DNA of 64,000 nt. Origin: Geothrix sp. (GTDB taxonomy: Bacteria; Acidobacteriota; Holophagae; Holophagales; Holophagaceae). Made by a program: the position numbers and the translations under genes. The notes beneath the pieces were generated by a model. The model searched no databases. It saw nothing but the letters and a program-made list of their open reading frames with translations, and was not told where the DNA came from. Location: assembly GCA_019449415.1 (NCBI GenBank), contig JAGRPP010000026.1:97801-161800 (forward strand), read 5' to 3'. Position 1 is the first letter of the stretch. Each line of letters begins with the position of its first letter. Positions 1 through 8,639 of this stretch are shown piece after piece.

Positions 1-138
1 GTGGTGGATCTCTTCCCCCGGAGCCCCGCCGCCCAGGCCTTCCAGCTTCTGGCCCGGCAACTGCTGGGGCAGGTATCCTTGCAGCCCGGCGGGTTTGCGG
101 CATTCTGGAGGCAGCTCGCCTCCGACGACCCCAACTAG
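1..138 (+). CDS. flhG: FlhG/MinD-like ATPase, C-terminal fragment
   Basis: An open frame runs from the window edge to a TAG at 136-138 and gives 45 residues (VVDLFPRSPAAQAF... ending SDDPN). The 'D-x-FPRSPA-x-AF' stretch resembles the C-terminal tail of FlhG/YlxH MinD-type ATPases, which set flagellar number and position and usually sit just before fliA. The gene is cut by the window edge, so no ATPase motif can be checked. The identity rests mainly on this tail and on the fliA start only 8 bases downstream. Confidence 0.6.
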   Translation: MVDLFPRSPAAQAFQLLARQLLGQVSLQPGGFAAFWRQLASDDPN

Positions 139-146
139 GAGCCAGG

Positions 147-1100
147 ATGTCCTCCCCGAGGTCGGACCCATCCGCTGTCCCCGCCCCGCCTCTCGGCAGT
201 GAGGCGGCCCGGGCCGTGGAAGCCGCGCCCGCCGCGCTCCGGCCCTGGGCGGCCCTCGCGGCGGCGAAGGCCTACGGCAAGGGTGCGCCCCCCGCCGTCA
301 ATCCCGCCGTGGCCCCCCCGGCCGCCGCCCCAACGGTGGCGGACACCGCGCCCGGCGCCGCCGAGGCCCAGGAGCCGCCGGAACCCTTCGACCGCGAGAA
401 TCGCGAGCAGATCATCAAGGACTATGTGCCCCTGGTGAAGTTCGTCGCCCACCGCGTCGCCTCTCGCCTGCCCTCGCATGTGGAGCTGGACGACCTCATC
501 AACAGCGGCATCCTCGGCCTCATGGACGCCATCGAGAAGTTCGAGCCGGCCCGGAACATCAAGTTCAAGACCTACGCCGAGCTGCGGGTGAAGGGGGCCA
601 TCCTCGACGGCCTGCGCGACCTGGACTGGGTCCCGCGGAGCCTGCGCCGCAAGAAGAAGGACATCGAGAACGCCTACCACCTGCTCGAGCAGCAGATGGG
701 ACGGGCCGCCACGGACGAGGAGGTGGCCGTCCACCTGGGGGTCCCCCTCGAGGAACTGCACAAGAACCTGGACGAGCTGAAGGGCGTCACCCTGGGCACC
801 TTCGTGGAGGTGGGCGAGGACGGCGAGGGGGAGAGCCTCATCAGCTTCGTGCCAGACCCGGATGCCGAGGATCCGCACCAGACCTTCCAGGCCACGGAGA
901 TCAAGGACATCCTGAGGCGGGCCATGGAAGTGCTGCCCAAGAAGGAGAAATTCGTGGTCCAGCTCTACTACTTCGACGAACTGACCATGAAGGAAATCGG
1001 GACGCTCCTGAACATTACCGAGTCTCGGGTATCCCAATTGCATACCAAGGCCATGCTGCGACTCCGGGGCAAGCTCCTGGAGAAGCACATCGAAGGATAA
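147..1100 (+). CDS. fliA: Flagellar sigma factor FliA (sigma-28)
   Basis: RNA polymerase sigma factor for late flagellar and chemotaxis genes. Region 2 lies at about residues 85-160 (KDYVPLVKFVAHRVASRLP, then ELDDLINSGILGLMDAIEKF and LRDLDWVPRSLRRK), region 3 at about 160-220, and region 4 with its helix-turn-helix at about 265-312 (LTMKEIGTLLNITESRVSQ). At 317 residues it is longer than the usual 235-260. The extra length is an Ala/Pro-rich leader of about 75 residues with no recognisable domain. The ATG at 147 follows GAGCCAGG, but an internal start near the domain cannot be excluded. It is followed after 3 bases by fliM. Confidence 0.95.
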   Translation: MSSPRSDPSAVPAPPLGSEAARAVEAAPAALRPWAALAAAKAYGKGAPPAVNPAVAPPAAAPTVADTAPGAAEAQEPPEPFDRENREQIIKDYVPLVKFVAHRVASRLPSHVELDDLINSGILGLMDAIEKFEPARNIKFKTYAELRVKGAILDGLRDLDWVPRSLRRKKKDIENAYHLLEQQMGRAATDEEVAVHLGVPLEELHKNLDELKGVTLGTFVEVGEDGEGESLISFVPDPDAEDPHQTFQATEIKDILRRAMEVLPKKEKFVVQLYYFDELTMKEIGTLLNITESRVSQLHTKAMLRLRGKLLEKHIEG

Positions 1101-1103
1101 TCC

Positions 1104-2120
1104 ATGGCCAAAATTCTTAGCCAAGAGGAAGTAGACGCGCTACTTAAGTCCCATACGAGGACCGGGCCCAAGGCCCCGGCCGCGCCAGGACCCGAGCGCG
1201 GCGCGCCCCAGTATCAGGCAAAAAAAGCCCAGGCACAGCGCAAGGTCACCCTCTACAACTTCCGCCGCCCCGACCGGGTGAGCCGGGAGCAGATGCGCTC
1301 CCTGCACTTCATGCACGACCGCTTCGCCCGGAACTTCTCCAGTTCCCTCAGCGCCTACCTGAGGACCATCACGGAAGTGAACCTGGTGAGCGTCGAGCAG
1401 CTCAGCTACCAGGAATTCCTGCTGTCCGTGCCCGACCCCACCTGCTTCAACGCCATCTCCATCAAGCCCCTCGAAGGCGCGCTGGCCCTGGAGGTGAATC
1501 CCACCCTGGTGTTCCCCATCATCGACAAGATGCTGGGCGGCCCCGGCGAACCGCTGAAGCAGCTCCGCACCATGACCGACATCGAGCAGAGCATCTTCGA
1601 CGGCGTGCTGAAGCTGGTGCTGGAGGATCTGCGCGAGGCCTGGCGCGGCATCGTGGACCTGGACTTCCGCATCCAGGCCCGGGAGACCAGCCCCCAGCTC
1701 ATCCAGATCGTCGCGCCCAACGAGGTGGTGCTGCTGGTGGTCTTTGAAGTGAAGATGGGACCGGTCAGCGGCATGATCAACCTCGCCATCCCGAGCATCA
1801 TCCTCGAGCCCATCTCCACCAAGTTCGACCAGGAGATGTTCACCGGCTACAAGAAGTCCTCCACCTTCGAGGAGGCCCGCCTCCTGATGGCCAGCCTCAA
1901 GCGCTGCCCCATGGAGGCCGCCGCCGAGATCCGCGGCACCAGCCTCCGCATGGAGGAGGTCCTGCAGCTCAAGCCCGGCGATCTGATCCCGCTCACCAAG
2001 CGTTTCGATGCCGAGCTCGACCTCTGCGTGGACGGGATCCCCCGGTTCATGGGCCTCGTAGCCCTGAATCCCAATGGAAAACGCGTCTTCCAAGTGACCG
2101 GCGCCCGGTCGGAAGGATGA
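1104..2120 (+). CDS. fliM: Flagellar motor switch protein FliM
   Basis: C-ring protein that binds phospho-CheY and switches rotor direction. The N-terminus carries the CheY-binding segment ILSQEEVDALLK at residues 3-14, followed by a variable linker, the CheC-like middle domain (about 45-235, including the LGGPGEP loop) and the C-terminal SpoA domain (LKPGDLIPL... near 290-335). The 338-residue length is normal. It sits 3 bases after fliA and 3 bases before fliN, so the three are almost certainly one transcript. Confidence 0.97.
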   Translation: MAKILSQEEVDALLKSHTRTGPKAPAAPGPERGAPQYQAKKAQAQRKVTLYNFRRPDRVSREQMRSLHFMHDRFARNFSSSLSAYLRTITEVNLVSVEQLSYQEFLLSVPDPTCFNAISIKPLEGALALEVNPTLVFPIIDKMLGGPGEPLKQLRTMTDIEQSIFDGVLKLVLEDLREAWRGIVDLDFRIQARETSPQLIQIVAPNEVVLLVVFEVKMGPVSGMINLAIPSIILEPISTKFDQEMFTGYKKSSTFEEARLLMASLKRCPMEAAAEIRGTSLRMEEVLQLKPGDLIPLTKRFDAELDLCVDGIPRFMGLVALNPNGKRVFQVTGARSEG

Positions 2121-2123
2121 GCC

Positions 2124-3050
2124 ATGGATGCCCGTGATACTGAACTCTTCCAGAAAGTCGGCAACGCGTTTGCCGAGAGCATGGCCTCCGTGTTCTCCAT
2201 GCTCACGGGCCGCGAGTTCCAACTGAAGTCCGCCCCGGGCGAGGTGGTGGACCCCCAGGGCGCCGCCGCTCTGCACCAGGCCCCCACCATCCTCGTGAAG
2301 GCTAACTACCAGAAGGGCCTCAACGGCACCCTGTTCTTCACCCTGCCCCTGAAGGAAGGCACCATGCTGGTGGACCTCATGCTGGGCGGCGAAGGCGCGC
2401 CCGCAGAGGAGCTGGTGGGCGATTCCAAAGACGCCCTGGCGGAGACCTTCAACCAGGTCATGGGCAGCGCCAACCAGACCCTGTCCGACCTGGCCGGGGA
2501 GACCTTCGCCATCGCCAATGTGGACATCCTCGCCCTCGCGCCAGAGGCCTCCGCCTTCTCGGAGCAGCTGGGCCAGGGATCGTTCCAATCCATCGCCCTG
2601 CCCACGACCCAGGAAGCCCTGAGCACCACCATCCACCTGCTCTTCCCCGATCTTCTCCTGCAGCAACTCAAGCGCAAGCTCGGCCTCGCGGAAGCTCCGG
2701 CCCCGGCCGCCCCGCCGCCCCAGGCCGCCCCCGTCGCCGCAGCGGCCCCGGCCCACCGGGCCCCCGTGGCTGCCGGCCCCATGCCCGACTCGGGCAACCT
2801 GGACCTGCTGCTGGACATCCAGCTGCCCGTGGTGGTCCGCATGGGCCAGACCGAGATGCAGATGGGTGAGCTGCTGAAACTCACTCCGGGCTCCATCCTC
2901 GAGCTCAACCGCAGTGCGGATGCCCCCGTCGAGATGCTGGTGAACGGCAAGCACATCGCCCGGGGCGAGGTGGTGGTGGTGGACGGCAACTTCGCCTTCC
3001 GCATCACGGAGATCGACAGCCGCGCCGCCCGGATCCGCAGCCTGGGCTAG
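2124..3050 (+). CDS. fliN: Flagellar switch protein FliN, FliY-like with CheC-type N-domain
   Basis: C-ring component. The last 80 residues form a SpoA/FliN domain (NLDLLLDIQLPVVVRMGQTEMQM...LKLTPGSILEL...VNGKHIARGEVVVVDGNFAFRI). Plain FliN is about 100-140 residues. This one has about 200 extra N-terminal residues that look like a CheC/CheX-type fold, joined by an Ala/Pro linker near residues 190-220. That is the FliY arrangement. CheC-type phosphatase motifs are not obvious, so CheY-P phosphatase activity is only a possibility. It follows fliM in the same operon. Confidence 0.92.
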   Translation: MDARDTELFQKVGNAFAESMASVFSMLTGREFQLKSAPGEVVDPQGAAALHQAPTILVKANYQKGLNGTLFFTLPLKEGTMLVDLMLGGEGAPAEELVGDSKDALAETFNQVMGSANQTLSDLAGETFAIANVDILALAPEASAFSEQLGQGSFQSIALPTTQEALSTTIHLLFPDLLLQQLKRKLGLAEAPAPAAPPPQAAPVAAAAPAHRAPVAAGPMPDSGNLDLLLDIQLPVVVRMGQTEMQMGELLKLTPGSILELNRSADAPVEMLVNGKHIARGEVVVVDGNFAFRITEIDSRAARIRSLG

Positions 3051-3076
3051 GCTACGGACCCGGCGCCCAGCCTCAG

Positions 3077-3562
3077 TTAGTTGTTGGTGAGCGTGAACGC
3101 CACGGGAGCGGTGACGCCGACGGTGGTGGCATTCACCGTGAACACGCCCGCGGTGGCATTCGCCGTGAGCGTCGGAGCCGTGGCGATGCCCGAGGCATCC
3201 GTGGTCACCGTGGCCGTCGTGGCGGCTGCCGTGAAGGTGCCGCTGGCCCCGGTGGCCCCCGCCACCACCGTGAAGGTCACCGAGGCTCCTGCCTTGGGCG
3301 TGCTGACGATGGTATAGCCTCCGTAGCCGTCCCCGTTGGACACCCGCTGCTGGGTCATGAGGGTGACCTTGAGCGCCGTCGCGAAGGGATTGGTCACGGG
3401 CGTGCTCTGGGGCGTGCCTGCCGTGGCGGAGAACAGGGCATCCGTGGCCAGCACGGTCCCGGCGGGCGTGCTGTTGCTGCCCCCGCCCCCGCCATAGCCT
3501 CCCCCCGAGCACGCGAGAGCGAAGATCGCCAGGGAACCTGCGGCCTGCAACTTGATCGACAT
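3077..3562 (-). CDS. Small lipoprotein with Ig-like repeat region
   Basis: Predicted secreted lipoprotein of 161 residues. The start at 3562 is chosen because GAAGGAGGTGCC lies directly upstream and the protein then opens with a signal peptide and a lipobox (FALAC, Cys about residue 18). A Gly/Ser spacer follows, then a Thr/Val/Ala-rich beta domain of the bacterial Ig-like (Big-1) kind, with TVVAGATGASGTFTA and TTVGVTAPVAFTL. No enzyme motif is seen. It is divergent from the MocR-type regulator gene and could be its target. A longer reading from 3757 has no ribosome site. Confidence 0.75.
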   Translation of the reverse strand: MSIKLQAAGSLAIFALACSGGGYGGGGGSNSTPAGTVLATDALFSATAGTPQSTPVTNPFATALKVTLMTQQRVSNGDGYGGYTIVSTPKAGASVTFTVVAGATGASGTFTAAATTATVTTDASGIATAPTLTANATAGVFTVNATTVGVTAPVAFTLTNN

Positions 3563-3658
3563 GGCACCTCCTTCGCCGCATCGGCGGCAGCCTTGTATGT
3601 CTGGGTTCCACCATCGCCCCTGGGGGTCCCGCCTCCAGATCCGGCCTCCAAATGGCGA

Positions 3659-3708
3659 CCCCTCCGGGTCCGCGGAGGGGGATCCATCCCTTGACGGAGG
3701 CGCCTCCG
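3659..3708. promoter_or_regulatory. Paired palindromes, likely operator between lipoprotein and MocR-type genes
   Basis: Two related inverted repeats lie in the 185-base divergent gap. One has arms CCCCTCCG (3659-3666) and CGGAGGGG (3673-3680). The other is the perfect 14-base palindrome CGGAGGCGCCTCCG (3695-3708), with a TTGACG hexamer overlapping its left edge at 3691. Both are built from the same CGGAGG/CCTCCG half-site. GntR/MocR proteins commonly control a divergent neighbour from such sites. Binding is inferred. Confidence 0.4.
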
Positions 3709-3747
3709 GGAAGGAAGGTGGGACACCCCCACCCGAGGAGTCGCCGC

Positions 3748-5250
3748 GTGCCCCCATGGTCCATGACCACCGAACTGGACCGGACCAGCCGGGAACCCAT
3801 GTACCTGCAGATCGTCCGGGCCATCGTGGCCGATGTCCGCAAGGGGCGCCTGCGCCCTGGAGACGCCCTGCCCGGCACCCGGGCCCTGGCCGAGAGCCTG
3901 GGCGTCAACCGCAACACGACGCTGGCGGCCTTCCAGGAACTGGAAGCCGAAGGCTGGATCCTCTCGGAGCCTGATCGGGGCAGCTTCATCGCAGACAAGC
4001 TCCCGATGGCGTACCCGGAAGAAGAGGAAAGCATCGCCGCCTCGGACTCGGGCTCCTGGGCCGCGCCCACGCCCCTCACCGAGCCCTTCTACCAGCCCCG
4101 CGCCACGGACCGGGAGGGGTTCCGCCTCATCCCCGACCTGCCGGATGTGCGCCTGGCGCCCACGGCCGCCATCCACCGGGCCCATGGCCGGGTGCTGAAC
4201 CTCCAGCAGCAGCGCATCCTGCAGCCCGGCTGGGACCCGCGGGGCCTGCTGGATCTCCGCATCTCCCTGTGCCGGATGCTCCGGGAACTGCGGGGCATGG
4301 CCCTGGAACCCGGCAACCTGGTGCTCACCCGCGGCCTCATGAGCACCCTCAACCTCGTCTCCCGCACCCTCTTCAACCCGGGTGAGGCCGTGGCCGTCGA
4401 GGACCCCGCCTACTTCCGCGTGCTGGAGGCCTTCCGGGCCGCAGGGGCGCGCCTCTTCCCGATCCCCGTGGATGCCGAGGGCCTGCAGCTGGAGCCCCTG
4501 GAGGCCCTCATGGCCCGGGAGTCCGTGCGGCTCATCTACACCACCGCGAGCCCCCACTACCCCACCCACGCCATCCTGAGCGCCAGCCGTCGCCGGCGGC
4601 TGCTGGAGCTGGCGGAGGCCCACGGAGCCCGGATCCTGGAGGGCGACCTGGCCTTCGGCTTCCAACGCGAGCAGCACCCGAGCCTGCCCCTCGCCAGCGA
4701 GGATACCCGCGGCACCGTGGTCTATTTCAGCGCCCTGGAGCAGATCCTCGCACCCGGCCTCCAGGTGGGGTTCCTGGCGGGCTTCGCCCCCCTGATCAAG
4801 ACCATGGCGAAGCAGCGCCAGCTCATCGACTGGCCTGGCAACCAGGTCCAGGAGGCCACCATCGAGGAGCTCTTCCGGGACGGCGAGATCCACCGCCACC
4901 TGAGCCGCATCCGCAAGGTCAACGACGCGCGCCGCGAAACCCTGGTGGACCGCCTCCTCTTCCACCTCCATCCCGCCGTCTCAGTGGAGGATCCAGGCGA
5001 GGGGCTCTCTCTGTGGGTCCAGGTGGAAGCAGGGCTGCCCCTCGATGCCTGGGTGGAGCGCTGCGCCGCCAAGGGGGTGGTCTTCTATCCGGGCCGCCTG
5101 TACGACTTCCGGCGAAATCCGATCCCCTTCCTGTGCCTGGGCTTCGCGGCCCATGAGGTGGACGAGCAGAACGAAGCCTGCCGCCGCATGGCTGAGGCCC
5201 TCACCGAAGTCCGGCGGCTCAGTCCATCGGGAACCGCTTCGTCACGGTGA
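3748..5250 (+). CDS. MocR-like GntR regulator with degenerate aminotransferase domain
   Basis: Transcription factor of the GntR/MocR (PdxR-like) class, 500 residues. A winged helix sits at about residues 10-80 (REPMYLQIVRAIVADVRKGRLRPGDALPGTRALAESLGVNRNT). A fold-type I aminotransferase domain follows from about 130. GTG at 3748 is preferred because GAGGAG ends 7 bases upstream. The ATG at 3763 lacks a site. In the segment that normally reads S-K-x-L-x-P-G, this protein reads E-Q-I-L-A-P-G, so Gln332 replaces the PLP Schiff-base lysine. It may therefore sense another ligand, or none. The 3' end overlaps the convergent gene by 32 bases. Confidence 0.85.
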   Translation: MPPWSMTTELDRTSREPMYLQIVRAIVADVRKGRLRPGDALPGTRALAESLGVNRNTTLAAFQELEAEGWILSEPDRGSFIADKLPMAYPEEEESIAASDSGSWAAPTPLTEPFYQPRATDREGFRLIPDLPDVRLAPTAAIHRAHGRVLNLQQQRILQPGWDPRGLLDLRISLCRMLRELRGMALEPGNLVLTRGLMSTLNLVSRTLFNPGEAVAVEDPAYFRVLEAFRAAGARLFPIPVDAEGLQLEPLEALMARESVRLIYTTASPHYPTHAILSASRRRRLLELAEAHGARILEGDLAFGFQREQHPSLPLASEDTRGTVVYFSALEQILAPGLQVGFLAGFAPLIKTMAKQRQLIDWPGNQVQEATIEELFRDGEIHRHLSRIRKVNDARRETLVDRLLFHLHPAVSVEDPGEGLSLWVQVEAGLPLDAWVERCAAKGVVFYPGRLYDFRRNPIPFLCLGFAAHEVDEQNEACRRMAEALTEVRRLSPSGTASSR

Positions 5251-6289
5251 CCATGCGCCGCTCCGCCGAGTAGGGCTCCCCGTAGTCTTGATGGCGCAGG
5301 AAGACCAAGGCCACGAACCAGCGGTCCCGGAGCGGCAGCGCGACCTCGTAGCGAGGGCCCCGGGCATTCCAGTAGAACCACCACTGGTCGCCGTTGACGG
5401 GGTAGAGCGTGCCCGTGCGGGACAGCCGCTGCCAGGTGACGCTCAGGCGCGGCCAGAAGGGCCGCTCCAGGCTGCCCACCAGGAACTGGGTTTCGGCGCC
5501 GGGCTCTCCCGTCTCGCGGTTGCGCTGCCCGAAGGCCCGGACCTCCACGGGCAGCCCCGCATTCCAGGTGGCGCTGGCTCCGTAGGCATCCAGCTGGAGG
5601 CGCTGCCGCGGCTCGGCGGCATGGCCCGGCACGGGCCGGGTGCGGGCAAAACCTCGGTCCCAGGTGATCTCCCAACACCCGCCATGGGCTGTCCAGGAGA
5701 CGGGCCCTGTCTCCAGCTTCAGCACGATCTGTCCCGCGGCCAGGTCCAGGTTGCCCCCCTGGAGGGTGCGGACCCGTCCGGCGGCGACGCGCAGCCCCAG
5801 CTCCGGGATCCATCCTTCCCGATCCCTCAGCCCCGCCCGCAACCCCAGGCCCAGGAACCGGAGATCTCGGTCCCAGAGGGCCTCCGGGGCGATGAGGCGG
5901 TTCTCCTGGAAGCCCAGGTGCGCCTCGCCGAAGGTCCGCTCCGAGCGCCCCGCGATCCCGATCCGGGCCACATCCAGCTGGGTGCCATTGGATGGCTGCT
6001 GGTCCCACCGGCGCAGGTTGAGGCGGTTCCCATCCGACCCCAGGGCCGACCGGAAGCCCCCGGCATAGGTGAAGGGCTCCCAGCCGCCTGCACCTTGGCC
6101 CTCCCAGCGGACCCGGAGCTGGGACGAAACCCGCTCCACGCCTCCCTGATCGGCCTCGGTGATCCGATCCAGGCGCAGCCGCAACTCCGTCCGGGGCTCC
6201 CACCAGGCCGGCTCCCGGGGCGGCGGTTCCGGCCCCTGCGCCCGGACGCTCGCCACCGCCAGCAGGACCACCCATCCTCCGAGCCTCAT
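5219..6289 (-). CDS. Predicted outer-membrane beta-barrel protein
   Basis: A 356-residue protein with a signal peptide (MRLGGWVVLLAVASVRAQ). The rest alternates short polar and aromatic strands (RTELRLRLDRIT, WEPFTYAGGFRS, PRYEVALPLRDRWFVALVFLRH), as in porin-like or alginate-export-like barrels. It does not end in the usual terminal Phe/Trp (it ends KRFPMD), which weakens the barrel call. No substrate can be assigned. It converges on the MocR-like gene with 32 bases of overlap. Confidence 0.6.
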   Translation of the reverse strand: MRLGGWVVLLAVASVRAQGPEPPPREPAWWEPRTELRLRLDRITEADQGGVERVSSQLRVRWEGQGAGGWEPFTYAGGFRSALGSDGNRLNLRRWDQQPSNGTQLDVARIGIAGRSERTFGEAHLGFQENRLIAPEALWDRDLRFLGLGLRAGLRDREGWIPELGLRVAAGRVRTLQGGNLDLAAGQIVLKLETGPVSWTAHGGCWEITWDRGFARTRPVPGHAAEPRQRLQLDAYGASATWNAGLPVEVRAFGQRNRETGEPGAETQFLVGSLERPFWPRLSVTWQRLSRTGTLYPVNGDQWWFYWNARGPRYEVALPLRDRWFVALVFLRHQDYGEPYSAERRMVTVTKRFPMD

Positions 6290-6487
6290 CCGCCTCCTTG
6301 CCCCACCGTGGGGCCGCGCCCGGTGCTACGCCCGGCGCTGCGCCCGACTATACCTGGGTGGGGATCCGGGCGTGTGGCCTCGACCACAACCTGTGGTGCC
6401 TGGCCTGCCGCAGGGCGTGTGCCCCCCACCACATTGGAACCCGGGCCCCATCCCGCTAAGTTGAGAGCACACCCGTTGGGAGCTCTC

Positions 6488-8320
6488 ATGTGCGGAATCG
6501 TCGGTTACATCGGTCAGCAGGGCGCCGCCGGCATCCTGGTGAACGGCCTCCGCAGCCTGGAATACCGGGGGTATGACAGCGCCGGCGTAGCCCTTTCGGA
6601 TCCCCAGGACGGGTTCCGCATCATCCGGGCCTCGGGCAAGCTGGTCAATCTCGCCGGCAAGGTGGACCTCTCCGACCCCACCCCCTTGGGCATCGGCCAT
6701 ACCCGCTGGGCCACCCACGGCCGGCCCACAGAGGAGAACGCCCACCCTCATCGCAGCGGCGACGGCCAGGTGGTGGCCGTGCACAACGGCATCTTCGAGA
6801 ACTTCCTGGAACTGCGCGCCGAGCTGAAGGCCGCGGGCGAGTCGTTCCGTTCCGAAACCGACACCGAGTGCTTCCCGGTGATGGTGTCCCACCTGATGAA
6901 GGGCGGCCGGGGCTTCCGGGAGGCCTTCCGGGAGGCTGTCGGGCGCATGAAGGGCATCTACGCCCTGGCCTGCCTCCACGCCTCGGACAAGGACCGCATC
7001 CTTGCGGCCCGCAGCGGACCGCCCCTGGTGCTGGGCCTGGGCGAGGGCGAGACCTTCCTGGCCTCGGATGTGGTGCCCCTGCTGCCCCACACCCGCCGGG
7101 TGATCTTCCTGGAGGACGGCGACCTGGTGGAGCTGACCCGGGAGGGTGCCCGCATCTTCCGTCTGGACGGCAGCGAGGTGCAACGCCAGGTCCACACCAT
7201 TCCCTACGATCCCGTGGCGGCGGAAAAGGGCGGCTACAAGCACTTCATGCAGAAGGAGATCTTCGAGCAGCCCCAGGCCCTGTCCAATACGCTGCTGAAC
7301 CGGCTCCCCCTGGACGGCGAGGCCATTCCCCTGGACCTGCCCTTCACGGACCGGGACCTCGCGGACTTGACCCGCATCCACATCGTGGCCTGCGGCACCA
7401 GCTGGCATGCCGGCCTCGTGGGCAAGTTCCTCATCGAGCAGCTGAGCCGCGTCGCCGTGGAGGTGGATTACGCCAGCGAGTACCGCTACCGCGAACCGGT
7501 GGTCCAGCCGGGCACCCTCATCGTCGGCATCACCCAGAGCGGCGAGACCGCCGACACCCTCGCCGCCATGAAGGAAGCCGCCCTCCGCGGCGCCCGCACG
7601 CTGGCCATCTGCAATGTCATGGGCTCCACGGCCACCCGGCAGTCCGAGGCCACGATCCTCACCCATGCCGGGCCGGAAATCGGCGTGGCCTCCACCAAGG
7701 CCTTCACCACCCAGCTGGCGGTGCTCACCCTCCTGGCCCTCAAGCTGGGCGAGGCCAAGGGCACGCTCGATCCCAGGCTCAAGGCCGAACTGTTGCAGGG
7801 CCTGCGCGAACTCCCCGCGCACCTGGAACGGCTGAACGCCCTGGAGCCGAAGATCGTCCAGTGGGCCCACCGCTGGAAGGACGCCACGGACTTCCTCTAC
7901 CTGGGCCGCGGCCCCTGCTATCCGATCGCCCTGGAAGGCGCCCTGAAGCTGAAGGAGATCTCGTACATCCACGCCGAGGGCTACCCGGCGGGCGAGATGA
8001 AGCACGGCCCCATCGCCCTCATCGACAAAACCCTCCCCGTGGTGGCCCTCATGCCGAAGGATGCCCACCGCGAGAAGACCCTCAGCAACCTCCAGGAGGC
8101 CGCCGCCCGCGACGGCCGCATCCTGGCGCTGGTTACCGAGGGCGATACCGGCCTGGCGGGCATCGCGGAGGATGTGCTGGAGCTGCCCGCGGTCCATCCA
8201 TGGCTGGCCCCCATCGTCTACGCCGTGCCGCTACAGCTGCTGGCCTACCACATCGCCGTGTTGAGGGGCTGCGATGTGGATCAGCCGAGGAACCTGGCGA
8301 AGTCGGTGACCGTGGAATAG
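6488..8320 (+). CDS. glmS: Glutamine--fructose-6-phosphate aminotransferase
   Basis: Makes glucosamine-6-phosphate from fructose-6-phosphate and glutamine, the first step to UDP-GlcNAc for peptidoglycan and LPS. The start at 6488 (MCGIVGYIG) places the nucleophilic Cys at position 2, with GGGAG just upstream. The glutaminase domain shows RWATHG, HNGIFEN and SETDTE. Two SIS domains follow, with GITQSGETADT, the KEISYIHAEGYPAGEMKHGP sugar site and the C-terminal KSVTVE lysine. The 610-residue length is standard. The open frame continues far upstream, but that part is not GlmS. Confidence 0.98.
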   Translation: MCGIVGYIGQQGAAGILVNGLRSLEYRGYDSAGVALSDPQDGFRIIRASGKLVNLAGKVDLSDPTPLGIGHTRWATHGRPTEENAHPHRSGDGQVVAVHNGIFENFLELRAELKAAGESFRSETDTECFPVMVSHLMKGGRGFREAFREAVGRMKGIYALACLHASDKDRILAARSGPPLVLGLGEGETFLASDVVPLLPHTRRVIFLEDGDLVELTREGARIFRLDGSEVQRQVHTIPYDPVAAEKGGYKHFMQKEIFEQPQALSNTLLNRLPLDGEAIPLDLPFTDRDLADLTRIHIVACGTSWHAGLVGKFLIEQLSRVAVEVDYASEYRYREPVVQPGTLIVGITQSGETADTLAAMKEAALRGARTLAICNVMGSTATRQSEATILTHAGPEIGVASTKAFTTQLAVLTLLALKLGEAKGTLDPRLKAELLQGLRELPAHLERLNALEPKIVQWAHRWKDATDFLYLGRGPCYPIALEGALKLKEISYIHAEGYPAGEMKHGPIALIDKTLPVVALMPKDAHREKTLSNLQEAAARDGRILALVTEGDTGLAGIAEDVLELPAVHPWLAPIVYAVPLQLLAYHIAVLRGCDVDQPRNLAKSVTVE

Positions 8321-8433
8321 CCGCGCCCCGGATGTTCCAGGAAAGTCACGGCGGCCCCTCGACTCCGGCCCCATGTTGGACCTGGATCGCCGCCGTTTCG
8401 CTTGGACGGGCATCCCCTGGAGTGGAGGCTGCC

Positions 8434-8550
8434 ATGGCTGCCCCTTTCCTTCGTCGCCACGACTTCCTGCCATCCCCGGGGCTGGATTGGCTGTTGATCC
8501 TCGCCGGGGCCCTGTTCGCCTGGCTCTTCTGGCCCGCCACGCACCCTTAG
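8434..8550 (+). CDS. Mini membrane protein A (38 aa)
   Basis: Small reading frame with a clear ribosome site (TGGAGG, 6-7 bases before the ATG). The product has a basic N-terminus (FLRRHDFLPSP) and one hydrophobic helix, DWLLILAGALFAWLFW, so it should be a single-pass inner-membrane peptide. It shares F-x-P, the DWLL opening, the A-G-x-L-x-A core and a tryptophan end with the next small gene, which argues that both are real and related. The function is unknown. It lies between glmS and tRNA-Val. Confidence 0.5.
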   Translation: MAAPFLRRHDFLPSPGLDWLLILAGALFAWLFWPATHP

Positions 8551-8639
8551 CCACCGCCGAGCTCGGTGGAGCGTTGGCGCCGGGCCCGTCTGCGACCCAT
8601 GTTTGGGGTGGACCGTGGTCCCCCGGATTGGAGGTCGCC

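Noticed and set aside
1140..4079. Long antisense frame over fliM and fliN (979 codons)
   Set aside because: It is a shadow of high-GC codon usage opposite two clear flagellar genes and has no recognisable domain.
6290..6487. glmS ribozyme before glmS
   Set aside because: I cannot find the conserved core or pseudoknot pattern, and the 198-base leader shows only GC-rich repeats.
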